Made by a program: the position numbers and the translations under genes. Of a DNA stretch of 64,000 nucleotides, positions 1 through 10,913 are shown piece by piece. Positions within the stretch are counted from its first letter, which is position 1. The number at the start of each line of letters is the position of its first letter. The notes beneath the pieces are model-generated. The model was given only the letters and a program-made list of their open reading frames with translations. It was not told the DNA's origin and searched no databases. This stretch comes from Panaeolus papilionaceus. Its lineage: Eukaryota > Basidiomycota > Agaricomycetes > Agaricales. The DNA lies in NCBI GenBank assembly GCA_015501605.1, contig JADNRZ010000003.1, positions 1,488,001 through 1,552,000 on the forward strand, given 5' to 3'.

Positions 1-561
1 CTGTGTTTAGATATATGTGCAGGCACAAGCGAAACCACGATGATAGATGTTAGTGGCGAATATTATCGAGGAAGATATTGACAAGGAGGACAATTGAATG
101 AAACCAGGGGTTTGTGCTAAGATTTTCCGAGTTTGCTAACTTACACTCGTGACAACGATGAGCTCAGATAAGATAAGACCCCGCCCTTGAGTGATTGATC
201 CACCCCTTTGATTCGCCACACATGATCATAGGCTGCACACGGCCCCCACACTGCACAGAGTCCTGAAGAGCCTTTGAACGCCTGGATTTTGACAGCGGCA
301 CGAATTCTTAGTGTTGTGTTCACACTTTAAGGCGTCGCTTAATCCCCGTTATGAAGTAATACTGTTAGTCCAAGAGAAGCAGGTTTAAATGATCTCAAAT
401 ACGATCCCAACAATCTTGCTAACTGAACATGTTGGCCTCTGGCACTTGGTCAACATCGTAATATTAACGCGATAACCCCCCTCTCTAAACTCTTTTTAGG
501 TCAGCCTCTCACTTGAACCATAACTGAAACCTCCAACCATTATTCCTCACTACTGTGATCC
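1..561. other. Intergenic / 5' flank of first gene
   Basis: No coding region is supported here. The only open frame, about 60 codons on the minus strand near 141-323, has no recognisable family and no splice logic. The last 150 bases before the ATG at 562 are CT-rich and A/T-rich, as expected of a fungal core promoter and 5' leader. I see no clear TATA box. Confidence 0.5.
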
Positions 562-2580
562 ATGAAAGCCACTGTGCGGCCCCGCCGCATGCCGCGGAGC
601 TATTCGAGCAGCTCGCTCGACCTTGTACAACTTCTACACACCAGCTTATTGTCCCCTCTTATCACGGAGTCAATTACACTTAGTTCACTTCCTAGCCAAG
701 CATCGCTACCCTCCGTCAACATTCCCTTGTTTCCTAAATGCCATGGTTCCTCGTTTCAATTAATTGGGCTGGGCGAACATCTTCGCATGTTTGCAAGCGA
801 GTCCATGACAAAGGCAGACGTCGTGGGCACAATGCGAAGTCAAAATCGAGCTCTGCTAACTGCGCCTACCTCGCCTCGTTTAACAAAGTTGATGAAGGAA
901 TGCTTGAGTATCGAAAAATGGGCAGTATGTATTCTAAGATGATTCTTTTAGGAGACTCGGTCTGCTGACGTGATTTAGGAGGCTTCTCAAGGCTGGCATG
1001 CACCTGGGCACGTACCTTGGGAGGGGGTCCCGGAACCAATTAGTTTCTCCTGGATTCCAGAGGGATCTGTTTACTCCAGAGAGACCTTCGTAAAAGCGCT
1101 CAGGTTCAGTCGTTCTTCTCGCGCCCCGCTGAAGCACGACACAGAGTCATTACCACCAAAAATAGTCAATGGGGCTACAGTCCCTTCTATCGACGATGTT
1201 TTTAGACCATCGGAGCAGGAGATTCTGGATATGATGAATGAATTGCGACACTTAAGGTCTTACTTTCAGGACTCGCTGCAAAGTGGCGAGGATTCGAGTG
1301 GACAGGCACGAAAGTCAACCCATGTGGCTGGCGCTACCACACCGACGAAGGAACCAGCAGCACTTCAGTCCCCCACGCTTGCATCGCGCAGAGGAAAGAA
1401 ACCGCCGTCGCGACTATTCCTATCCAAAAAGCAAAAACCGAAAGACCTCAGTTACCCTAGTATCCCGACAGCATTTCTGGGGTCCCCGACACACCATGAC
1501 TCACGCTCGGAGCCTAATAACGACGATCACGACACCAAATCGACAATGAATGCCCAAGATATGATTCAGAACCTTCGTTCGCAGTGCTCCGCTATGTTGG
1601 TTCAAAAGCCAACACAGACAACGACCAAGGAACTGCCCACCGCCCCTGAGTATCCTGCAGCAACAACCGAGAACCTGAAAGCGAGTGCAATAACCTCCAA
1701 TTCTGTTAAAAAGGTGTCCTGGGGTCCAACGGGAAAGGTTTCTTCTGCCAATCTCAAGTCAGCGCCAACAAAAGTTCACAGGGTTCCACCCCCAAAGGTT
1801 GACAGCGACCGGGGCAAATCACTAGGATGCTCTAAACGGAATGGTGTCATACTAAACCCCGCTTTATTAAAATCGCCCGCAAATTCACCTCCTCGCGTCT
1901 CTGCGCCGCCCCCTACTGATATCACGCCGTCGCCTTTAGCTAATTTGCCGCCTAAAACTGTTCGCTTCAAAACGCTTCCTATGGACGCGAAAGACGCAAT
2001 TGTGATTACATCTGAGGATGATTCGCAGTCACCAAACTCTGGAAACGAACTTAGCGACCAAACTTTGAAGGCGGTTGGGTTTCATGAATCTGCGCTTAGG
2101 TATAAAGGCATGCGGGGCATCAGCCGTCGACTCCCTCCCCCAGGGTCTAAGTCCAGGAATGCTGTCTCTCAGCCTGTCATTTCTGTCCCTTGGAAGAACG
2201 ACGACATTACAACGTCAAAGATCGGTGTGAATTATGTGACAACGGTGCCAATGGAGGAGCAGATGTCCTTCCTTCAATCCACCCAGTTGGTGGGGACCAA
2301 GGAGCCGAGATCTGCTTGCGACATCTCCCCGTATCCGGTTCAGCATGCCTCTCCAAATCCCAGCGCTCTAGGGAGAAACTCTCTCAGCCGCATAATCAGG
2401 GGACCTGTGTTTTCAGCGCCCAAAGAGATCAAAAGAGAGACTGTTTGTATGGGTCCAAAGATATCTGGATACCAACCAGTTGACAACCGCCCTTCAAGCG
2501 AAATAATGGGCATCTCCGCAGAGAAAAGGAAAAGTAGAATGCCTGCCCCATTGCGTAACATATTTACCAGATTTAAGTAA
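562..2580 (+). CDS. Unrecognised Ser/Pro/Lys-rich, probably disordered protein
   Basis: I do not recognise this family. The model is join(562..924, 979..2580), 654 aa. The single 54-nt intron has a GTATGT donor at 925, a CTGAC branch-like motif and a TTTAG acceptor at 978, and the reading frame stays open from 979 through the long downstream frame. The ATG at 1231 is therefore internal. The N-terminal 120 residues are Ser/Leu-rich. The next 90 residues look more ordered and end in a short acidic/Leu helix just before the internal methionines. The remaining two-thirds is low-complexity Ser/Pro/Thr/Lys sequence without Cys-His motifs, membrane segments or repeats. The extreme C-terminus is short, basic and hydrophobic (PLRNIFTRFK). 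A nuclear or cytoskeletal scaffold would fit, but that is a guess. The gene has its own promoter and is followed 105 bp later by a tRNA gene on the same strand. Confidence 0.75.
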
Positions 2581-2685
2581 ATCGTACCTAGTCCTTCCTT
2601 GTTCATGCAATGCTTCGTGATAAATTGTCCTTCATATCGACGGTTTCACACAGCCGATCGATGCACCACATAAGCGCCTATCATC

Positions 2686-2770
2686 GGCCTGATGGTCTAG
2701 TAGTATGATTCCTTGTTAGGGAGTTGCTTCCAAATCGAGGAGGTCCCGGGTTCAATTCCCGGTCAGGCCC
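2686..2770 (+). tRNA. tRNA-Pro (AGG) with 13-nt intron, copy 1
   Basis: It folds as a complete tRNA: a 7-bp acceptor stem (GGCCTGA with TCAGGCC), an A-box (TGGTCTAGTAG), an anticodon stem CCTTG/CGAGG, loop TTAGGG...T giving anticodon AGG, and a B-box (GGTTCAATTCC). A 13-nt intron sits after position 37, the canonical eukaryotic tRNA intron site. The mature length is 72 nt without CCA. Its exons are identical to those of the copies near 31.1 and 31.5 kb, but the intron sequence is not shared. Confidence 0.95.
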
Positions 2771-2794
2771 ACCATTGGTGACTGTCATGATAAC

Positions 2795-2802
2795 TTTTTT
2801 TT
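2795..2802 (+). terminator. Pol III oligo-T terminator of tRNA-Pro copy 1
   Basis: A run of eight T residues lies 25 nt downstream of the tRNA 3' end. This is the standard RNA polymerase III stop signal. Confidence 0.8.
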
Positions 2803-3028
2803 CATTGTTTTTTGAAGTGAGAAGATGATCTACTTGAAATCGCTCGGTTCGGAATTTGACCAGTTTTTAGATCAATTACACGTCAACACTGAAGGTAGTA
2901 CGCCTATAGGATACATACGACAAGCATATCAAGCCGATATCAAGCTGTACACGGCTACAACTAGGTTTAACAGATTCACAAAAATTGTCCCTATTCCATT
3001 ACATTCTTATTGATATATCTCGCGAAAA

Positions 3029-5310
3029 TTAATGGGTATCGCCAAGATGTGGTTGAATGTTGAATCCTCCACGACCATGACCACGACCACGACCTGGCCC
3101 GCCAACGCGGAAGATACCCCCAAAAGGAATAAAAGGGGGGTTTCCGAATCTTTCTTGTGACGGTCCAGAGTCGGGAACACTCTCAGCTGCAGCTTCCTCA
3201 TCCTCAACGTCGTCCTATGCAATGCAAATTAAGAGTTAGTGGGATAACTTTGTGTTGATGTTAAGCGCTGACCTCGAGGTCAATCACTAGAGCGCCGGTG
3301 TGCCAACCGGCAGCTGTCACCGCAAAGCAGAATCTATCGAGTGGCTTCTTCTTGCTTAAATGGTCGAATCGAACCTCGGTTGGGGTCGTGACATCAGAGG
3401 GCATGGAGAAGGTTCTTCCACGCTGTCGCGCGTCGGCACGGATGCGCTCATCGCCAAACGCGCCAGGTGTTCCGGGCTCGAGCTCCAACGGGTCACCCAC
3501 TCCCAATGCGCCATTGCTGTATTTGCCCCAAGTGAACAACATCCCATCTGCAGTCAACGCAGCGCTGTGGTAATCCCCAATGGCAACGGAGATGACCGAT
3601 TTGTCTTGTAACTCTGGGATCATTTTGGGGATAGATGAAGGTGTTGTCTGTGTGTCACCGATGAGGACCGTCGATTGGGATCCCGTCGAATAAGCAACGA
3701 AATGGGCAAAGTCGGCAGTTACCTAGTAGAAAATAGACTGTCAGGCCGGCCTACAACGATGGGAACAAGACGCCATACATGGGTGATTTTCAGAGTTGCC
3801 GGAGGATGCAACTGACCTTCTGGGGAAAACACAGGGTTACCTTTGACTTTGTCAAGCTCACTGAATTCGGGAAGCTATTGTTGGATCTTTATAAATTCTT
3901 TCGAGATCACGAAGCATCGAAAACACTCACATATTCCCATCTTCCCTGAGCTGCACCGGTCTCGTCAGTGAGCGAACCGTACTTAAGAACGTGACCTTTA
4001 TTCGTCAATCCAACAATATGACAATCGAACCCAGCGATTTGGATGAGACGAAGACTCCTTTGTTGGTCCGAACTGTCAGATTGTTGAAGAGGGGGTAACA
4101 CAGGGATGGGAGGTAGCTTGACTGGCATCATATCTAATGCCCACGTCGAACACATGATTACATCCTCTGGAGCATCAGGATAGGTGCTGCTTTGTGCTTG
4201 TTGATCCATTTCTCTCATCTTTTCTCGAATCGCGGCACCCATAGTCGTACCAGTTGGCCACCAGACAAAAACATCCCCCGACTTGGATAGGAAGGACGAG
4301 AACGCCCAACCGCATTCTATCTGGATCGGAGCGTATTCCGGTTCGGCTAATATAGGCGATGATATCCAAAATGGTCTTCCCCAGCGTGTAAAAGTCCATA
4401 TTTTTTGGGCTTTATCCAAGCAAGAAGAGTGTAATCGCCCACAGCTATAGTTAGAATGCATGTGTGAATTATCCAAATCGGCCGAGAAGAGTGTGCATAC
4501 CTGATGCTGCGAATAGGAGAAGGCATATCCAACTTCATCGGTTTAGTTACTTGCTTAAACGGAGACGAAAACCCGTGGTTCGGTGGATTGTATCCCATGC
4601 TGCCATCCAGGGTGCCTTCAAATGTACTTTCAGTTATCTATGTAGGGGTACGAAGTAGATAGTGACCAACCCCATACATAAACGTTTCCACTCGAATCAA
4701 GCGCGTGGAACGACCTAAGAATGCGGATCAGATCTGCTGATGGTACTTACAATGGGGGGAAGTAAGCCTACATGCCGCCTGCTGCAAGTTTAACTATGCG
4801 GGCCGGAACCTTGAGTTGAACTGGGTATGTAACGCCCCTTACCACAGATTTAGGGAGAACAGGAAGCCCAAGCCGGGCATTACCTTGATCTCTGTACATG
4901 CGTTCAGCATTTGAATGTGAAGACGTCCTGTAGAATTCCACGCTCACCCCCAAACGAAGACTAATGCAAAGAGTGAATAACGAGACAATTTCCTTGGAAC
5001 GACGTGACACATACCTTTTGGGTTCGAAAGCCTGCTATATATGAACTTCCAGCCGCTTGTTCTTGCCGTTCCTTCACCGGTGAAATTGAAGTCCTCGACG
5101 AGCTTACGCCTCCAAAGTGTATCATCGGAGCAGGCGATAGAGAAGAACTGGATAGTGTGTCAGTAGGAATCTCTTACATGTGGGGTCAATGAAGGCGATT
5201 ACTTTGTTACAACAAGTAAGATGCAGGAGATCTGGAACCGGTAGAAAGGGTAAGATGTCATCGATGAGAACCTCGATTGGAAGCTCTTCGAAGCGAGATA
5301 GAGTCGACAT
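3029..5310 (-). CDS. F-box protein with RCC1-type repeats (Saf1-like)
   Basis: Likely a substrate adaptor of an SCF ubiquitin ligase. Residues about 8-60 form an F-box (LPIEVLIDDILPFLP... then DDTLWRRKL). RCC1-like blades follow, with hallmark VFVWG, NVYVWG, DYHSAALT and MLFTWG strings. The tail is acidic, then an RG/GRG-rich C-terminus. Ten exons rebuild one 592-aa frame with all phases consistent: 5310-5203, 5147-5015, 4960-4948, 4891-4772, 4714-4671, 4615-4501, 4444-3931, 3874-3779, 3722-3273 and 3214-3029. The third exon is only 13 nt and encodes the VFVWG blade strand. Yeast Saf1, which has this F-box plus RCC1 arrangement, targets vacuolar hydrolase precursors to SCF. The substrate here is unknown. 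The Gly/Arg-rich tail could be an RNA-binding or methylation site (inference). Confidence 0.9.
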
Positions 5311-8300
5311 GGTGAGAGAGTCTTATATATTTTGATAAGCATGAGCGACAATTGAAAAGAAATCGGGATTCGGCTGAGCTGGACGTACACCTTGCGATAG
5401 TTGGAAATAGTGCAAACCAACTTAAAAACAATAAGTCAGTATCCGAGTAACGTCAAATGGTACTGATAGAGGGTTGTGCAGTAAGAGGAAGTGATAAAGC
5501 TGAGTAGAAGGAGAGAGCACTGCGGATGGAGAGTCAGTAGGAAGATAGGAGTCGGAGCTATGTAATACTCCGGTGATCTCATACTTACCTTTTAGGGGAC
5601 ACACACACATGACTTCTTTTGATTGCTCCTGTTTGTTGCTGCTAACCACGAGAAATATCGCGGCATTCAGTCCTTTCCTCTCTTTCATCAACACCGTATG
5701 CTTGACATCCCTCTTTTTACAAACGATGCTTAACAAAACACATTTTATAGTTAAACTGTGCGCTAATTTTGGGAGGATCTACTCCTCATCTAACGGTGCT
5801 CCTATAAGTCAATCTTGTTATAAGCGCTGGGGGCTTGCTGTGATACCGACGCAACACGCGGTAGGTGGGGTAAATCACAATTGAGGGTCTCTGTCCTCTT
5901 TTGTAGAAACTTCAATCGCGTGGCATTGGGGTCACTGCACCCATCTTGTGCCGAAACCTTGTCAGTCATTACCTGATCAACACGATTCTATTTGGCTGCT
6001 TTTCGGTTCTTTCGGGCACTCTGTACAGTGGGGGAGACACGCGATTAGCATATTCTGTACTTCATGCTCGACAGTAAAACACATTCCTTTCCTGGGAGTG
6101 TTTATTACACAACAAGCTGCCCATCGTGGCCAAGAACAATGCAGGGATTCCACCATCGACTCACCCGACACAGGGTAGAGTCCTTACCTGCTTCAAAATG
6201 ACGTATCGTCAATTTGCAATTATCGTTGCTCTTCCCTGTCGGGAGATAGAAGTGTCAGTTCACGAAATAACGGTGAGTACATCCAGCTCCGCACTCGGGA
6301 TCATTCCGTCAATTAAGACGTTTCCAGCCACTCCCTTCAACACCTGCCGTACAAGATTTATCTCATTGGTGGGTGACATTCAGCTAAGGCGAAATATTCT
6401 GAACCGGTCAAGGCGCAGCTATGTGCTGCCACGAGGTGAAATTTTATTTACCGGATATTGCACATAATAATAGGGCTCGGGAATGGACGCGCCACTATTG
6501 CTTTCGAGGCTGCTTATGTCGTTATCAGCCCATTGCTCTCTGAAATGGAGCCGTGCAACTTGAACAACATGAAACACCATCAATGCGACACTTTACCCAC
6601 CCCAGTCTCGTCTCCCAGCCGTTTGCCTTCCAAGGCCGACGGCAATGACTTCATTGTCGCCAAGTCCAGACTCAATGTCTGATTGTCAGAAACCTCTCCT
6701 TCGACAGCAATACATGCTTGTTCGGTTCCACGCCAACGAATAGAAATTCATCTACATCAGTATCGGGATTTAGACTCTTAGAAGCAGTTTTTCCCATCAG
6801 TCACCCGTCAAACGCAAATATGCCCGAAGCGACCCACCGGTCCACCGTTACCGTCAATTGTTGGGCAATATGCGCCGTCTCGAAACCAAGTATCGTTTCA
6901 ACAATATCTATTTAGGCGTTTGTAAGCTTCTTTTCACAGACATTGATAAAGCTTGCATCATTCAGAGCTGTGCTTTCTGTATATCTACTGCTGATTGGAC
7001 AAAGAATTGTTAAAATTAGGTCACCTTTCATGGAGAGTGAAAAGAAGCACTGTGATATACCCATCAAGCATCACATTCGAAGCACCAAGTCAATAATAAA
7101 CGAGGCGTGGTAAACTTTGCATTCGTCGAAGCATCCTGGTGGGACTGTTTTTCTGTCGAAATCAAGATAATAACAGGATTTCATCATCTGACACAGCGAC
7201 ACTCCGAAACACGTTTTCGTAGAACTTCCGAAGCTGCACGCGTCTGACGCGCTGTCAATTCGCGCTCAACTCTGAATTTGAAGGGCTTGACTTCGACGGG
7301 AACGCGTTGGAGCTGTCGGTGATGATTTCGCTGTTTAAGCGTGTGCAACTCTGTTTGCGACATTCACACTCAGCTGACAAGCCTTCAGGGTTGAATGGTG
7401 GAGGCAAATGTCACATCAAAATATACGGTAATAGCAATGATAACAAATGGAGGAGGAAGCAGCGTGGAGATCGCTGTAGAAAGGAAGCTTCGCGGCTCAT
7501 TTTTTATTTGAATACGCTGTGGGACGTCGAGTACACGAACCTCGAAATGTTTTACCAGCCAAAGCTCAACCTTTTAATGTGTGTGTGTGTGCACATTATC
7601 ACCGATGGCTCCAAAACCCTGGCACTGGGAGGGGAGGAGCTCTGCTTTCCTTTCCGATGGTTCTTGAAAAAATATGAAATCATGAGTTCATCGGCCAAAG
7701 ATATCACTTCAAGTCATGCGCAAACAAAGACCCCCAGAGTTTGGGGGGGATGCCGTTAAGCACTATTCCGTACATACCATAAGGGTCATGATAATGATAT
7801 GGGCGTATTGTTTGTGGCATGTGCACACAGCTTTTCCTGACTGGAGAGGCAATGTGAAAGAGTCCCCATTCACGCGTAAGTTGCTGTCAAGATTGTGAAT
7901 CACTGGGCGCCATATACGAAGATGATAGCGCAGCGTGCTGGCAGTCTCCTCTTTTTGGTTTATTCGGTATCGAGAGCCGCGTTTGGCCCGTTTCGAACGG
8001 TGAAACTGGGTCCCGTCCTCCATCCTCCTCTTGGGCATGCGCATTGTGATACCTCAGTCATTTCGAATCTGCTCGTCTACGCCTGCGCATGTCGAGTGGG
8101 GCGCCCATTGAATACGGCTTTGCACTCGTCCGCCAGCAATGATATTATGTCTTTCTCCACGGATAAGAAGTTGACAAGTTAATATGTCGGCAACACTGGA
8201 CTTGTTTTTGCCTGTCGAGGATCATTCAAGCTATCATAAGAAGCTCATCGGTGGAGTATTTGAAGAAATCTGCGGATTTACGAATACTTGTCATTCACGT

Positions 8301-9002
8301 TCGTCCGATCCAATCATATACAAGTATGTACTTCGGGAGAAAACGTCGAGCTCCGAACTGTAAGAAAGGGTGTTCTGTTTGTGGCAAATGGAAGCAGAAA
8401 AGAAAAATCCAATATATGCAGGGTATTTACACGGTTGATGAGCAGTTCTAGTACAGGCATACCTAGGTAAGATAGCTAAGCAATAACGTATATAGGAGAT
8501 CGAGTAGACGGAAATATTTTGACGTTTCCGGATTGGGTAAAGTACAGAGGGGTCAAGTGAGGAGGCTGACCACGTACCGATCGCGAAAAAAATATGCGAT
8601 GTTAATAATATAATGGTGTGTAATGTAATGCCGGTAAACCCAAGAAAATAAAAGCGGTGGAAAGACGAAAGATGAAATGAGGCAGGCAATAGAGTGGAAA
8701 TAGATTAAACAAGAACGTTATGAAAGGACAGCAAAACGACAGAGATCCGAGGATGGTCGCAGAAGAACGATAAGGGAACAAGGCGAGAAGCGGCGTGGCA
8801 GATCGGCGAAGATGTTGATACAGTGCACGAGGACAACCTGAGCCCATTTTTTTTGATGAGGGGCATGTACGTGTAGAGGGTTGGATGGGTCGAAATGTAA
8901 GAATAAATTTATTACAAGCCCGTCTCACGGCAGGCGGCCAAGAAAGCACGGCGTAAAGCAATTATGAGGTGCTGCGAACCAGGGATGGTAGTCATTTGAG
9001 GG
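5311..9002. other. 3.7-kb gene-poor interval
   Basis: No gene model is supported. The left part should hold the promoter of the F-box/RCC1 gene, and the right part (about 8.4-9.0 kb) the 3' UTR of the Con7-like gene. Open frames occur at 5422-5736 (-), 6126-6467 (+), 7307-7759 (+), 8291-8689 (-) and 8602-8961 (-). They lack family similarity, several begin at non-ATG codons, and they do not connect into spliced frames. A short stretch at 6192-6560 weakly recalls a nucleoside-phosphorylase-like N-terminus and is treated as a finding. A (TG)n run of about 12 nt near 7578 is the only simple repeat. Confidence 0.5.
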
Positions 9003-10913
9003 TTAATGATGGTCGAAGTCATGGTCGCTCGCCCCACCTATACTTGCATGGCCCGTTCCCGGCCGTCCGTTGCTTTCATCGTCATAAAAGTCAAACCCGT
9101 CTGACGGGTAAGCAGCTCCCTCCATTATCGAAGCATTATGGTAGCCAGGTAGCGGGGTCAGGAGTGTGCTATTTTGTGGAAGTCGGTTAAGGGCTTGTTG
9201 TTGCTGCGAAGGACGGTTAATTGCGAGATGGGGAAGTTGAGAATGATGGGAAGGATGGACAGAGTTACTCTCATAATGCTGCTGATGCTGGGATTGCACA
9301 TGGGCTCGAGAGATAAGAGAGGAATTGCCGTGCCAGGAGGCAGGCATACCACTACTTCCATAAGATCTCGGTCTCGAGTCGTAGCCACCCCCTAGGCCGT
9401 CGTCCGATTCCAAAGGGTATCGAATGTCGTCTATTGAGACAGCAAAGCGATCGGTAGAGCTGTTGTGGGGCATTGATACAGAAGATGCTAAAGCGTGCTG
9501 CTGCTGGCGGTGGGCGAGATAGCGGGGGTTGTAGGTGACATGATCGTCGTAGCCATCGCTGTAGCTCTCTCGGCGCATCGCAGCCGAAGCCGCTTCGGAT
9601 TCCTTTTTCGCTTTACGCCACTGTTTGCGAAGCTCCTTGAACTCTGTTGAACATCAATTAATTAAATAATTCAATATTCGAAAGCGAGAGGGTGCGAGGA
9701 GTGAGATGGGGGAAAACGTCACAAAGGACTCACCATTGGGACTGCGTTTGGGACCGTGTTTTTGCATGGTAACATGGGCGTTTAGATGATTGAGTGTACC
9801 ATATGACTTGTTGCAATCGGGCCATGAGCATTGATATAGACGTTCGATTTCGTCGTATCGCCGGCGCGGACGCTTCTTGACGGTGTTCCCGGGCAGAGCG
9901 ACGAATGAGTAAGTCTTGCGATCGACTACCTCTGAGGCGATCTGGGAGCTACTTAGAGACCTTTGGAGACTGGAAGCAAAACTTCTTGAGGGACTATGTG
10001 GTCCCAAACTTGGAGGAGCTATCGATGACGAGGTTGACGTACCAGTCCCAGGCGGGGAAGGGCCATAGGGGTCAGTGTTGACAGAAGAATAAGGTAGTAA
10101 TGATGTTGGGGAATTGAGCAGACCACCGGAGAAATTGGGTTGCATGGGAGAGAGCGAGCCGTCTAGTCCGTCTGCTCGATTATCATAGAAATCCGAATCC
10201 TGTTCTCTCTGACGGGGTTCATTCCATTCAGACTGTTGGTGTTGGTCTTGAGGGGGGTATTGCAAATGGCTGTGGCGTAGATCACGCAGTGAACCTGTAC
10301 TAGCACCACGATGAAGAACGGAAGGATAAAGGGAAGAGCGGGAAGAGTTCAGTGACACGGGTGGATTATAGGCAAAGTGGAAAGACTGTTGGGATTGGTA
10401 ACGACTTGAAGCAAGGTCTGATAGAGAATCTTGATAGAGAGGTTGTGATAGAGCAGCTGGTTCGGACATGCGTCGTTGATCGAGAAGTGAAGACTGAAAA
10501 TTGGAGTATTTATCTATTGAATGTTGTGAGTTGTGATGAGGTTCGGAAGGACCCGACTGGCGTTCGGAAAGTTGTGTGGATGACTGAAGATTGTTGTCTT
10601 CAGAACTGTATGGATGGACGAGGTGTTCAGATGATATAGGACGAGGAGGCAATGCAGTTGAGGATGGATGAATTGGGGATGGGGATTGCGAAAGGTGATG
10701 ATTCAGAGACAATTCAGGGTTATTTGAATTGTTATTAATATCAAGAGATTGATGATGGTTCATGTGTGCGCTAGACACGGAATCGAATTGAGGAGGAGTA
10801 TGGTGTTGCACGGACTCGGAATATACTGGGAAGTGTTTCGAATGTTGGTCGGGGTAGTCAAGTGAAATGGGACTCTGATTCGAAGGGGTATTTGAAGTGA
10901 GAATGGATGGCAT
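9003..10913 (-). CDS. Con7-like C2H2 zinc finger transcription factor
   Basis: The model is complement(join(9003..9643, 9734..10913)), 606 aa, with one intron (GTGAGT donor, TTCAACAG acceptor) and consistent phases. One zinc finger, C-x4-C-x12-H-x5-H, lies at residues about 362-387. It is preceded by the basic block KKRPRRRYDEIERLYQC and followed by KRSPNEFKELRKQWRK. This composite block is the signature of the fungal Con7 family, whose Magnaporthe member controls conidium morphology and appressorium formation. Both flanks are low-complexity Ser/Pro/Gln/His sequence, typical of activation domains. The protein is presumably nuclear and sequence-specific. The 6.5 kb upstream is empty of genes, which suggests long-range or complex regulation. 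The target genes in this fungus cannot be read from sequence. Confidence 0.9.

Noticed and set aside
1231..2580. ATG at 1231 as the start of the first gene
   Set aside because: The frame stays open upstream to an intron acceptor at 978 and joins in phase to an exon starting with an ATG at 562, so 1231 is internal.
7307..7759. 150-codon plus-strand open frame
   Set aside because: It starts at a non-ATG codon, its composition is mixed with no motif, and no neighbouring exons extend it.
8291..8961. Two minus-strand frames of 119-132 codons after the Con7-like stop
   Set aside because: Hydrophobic, Ser/Leu-rich translations of what should be 3' UTR sequence; there is no splice link to the Con7-like gene and no motif.
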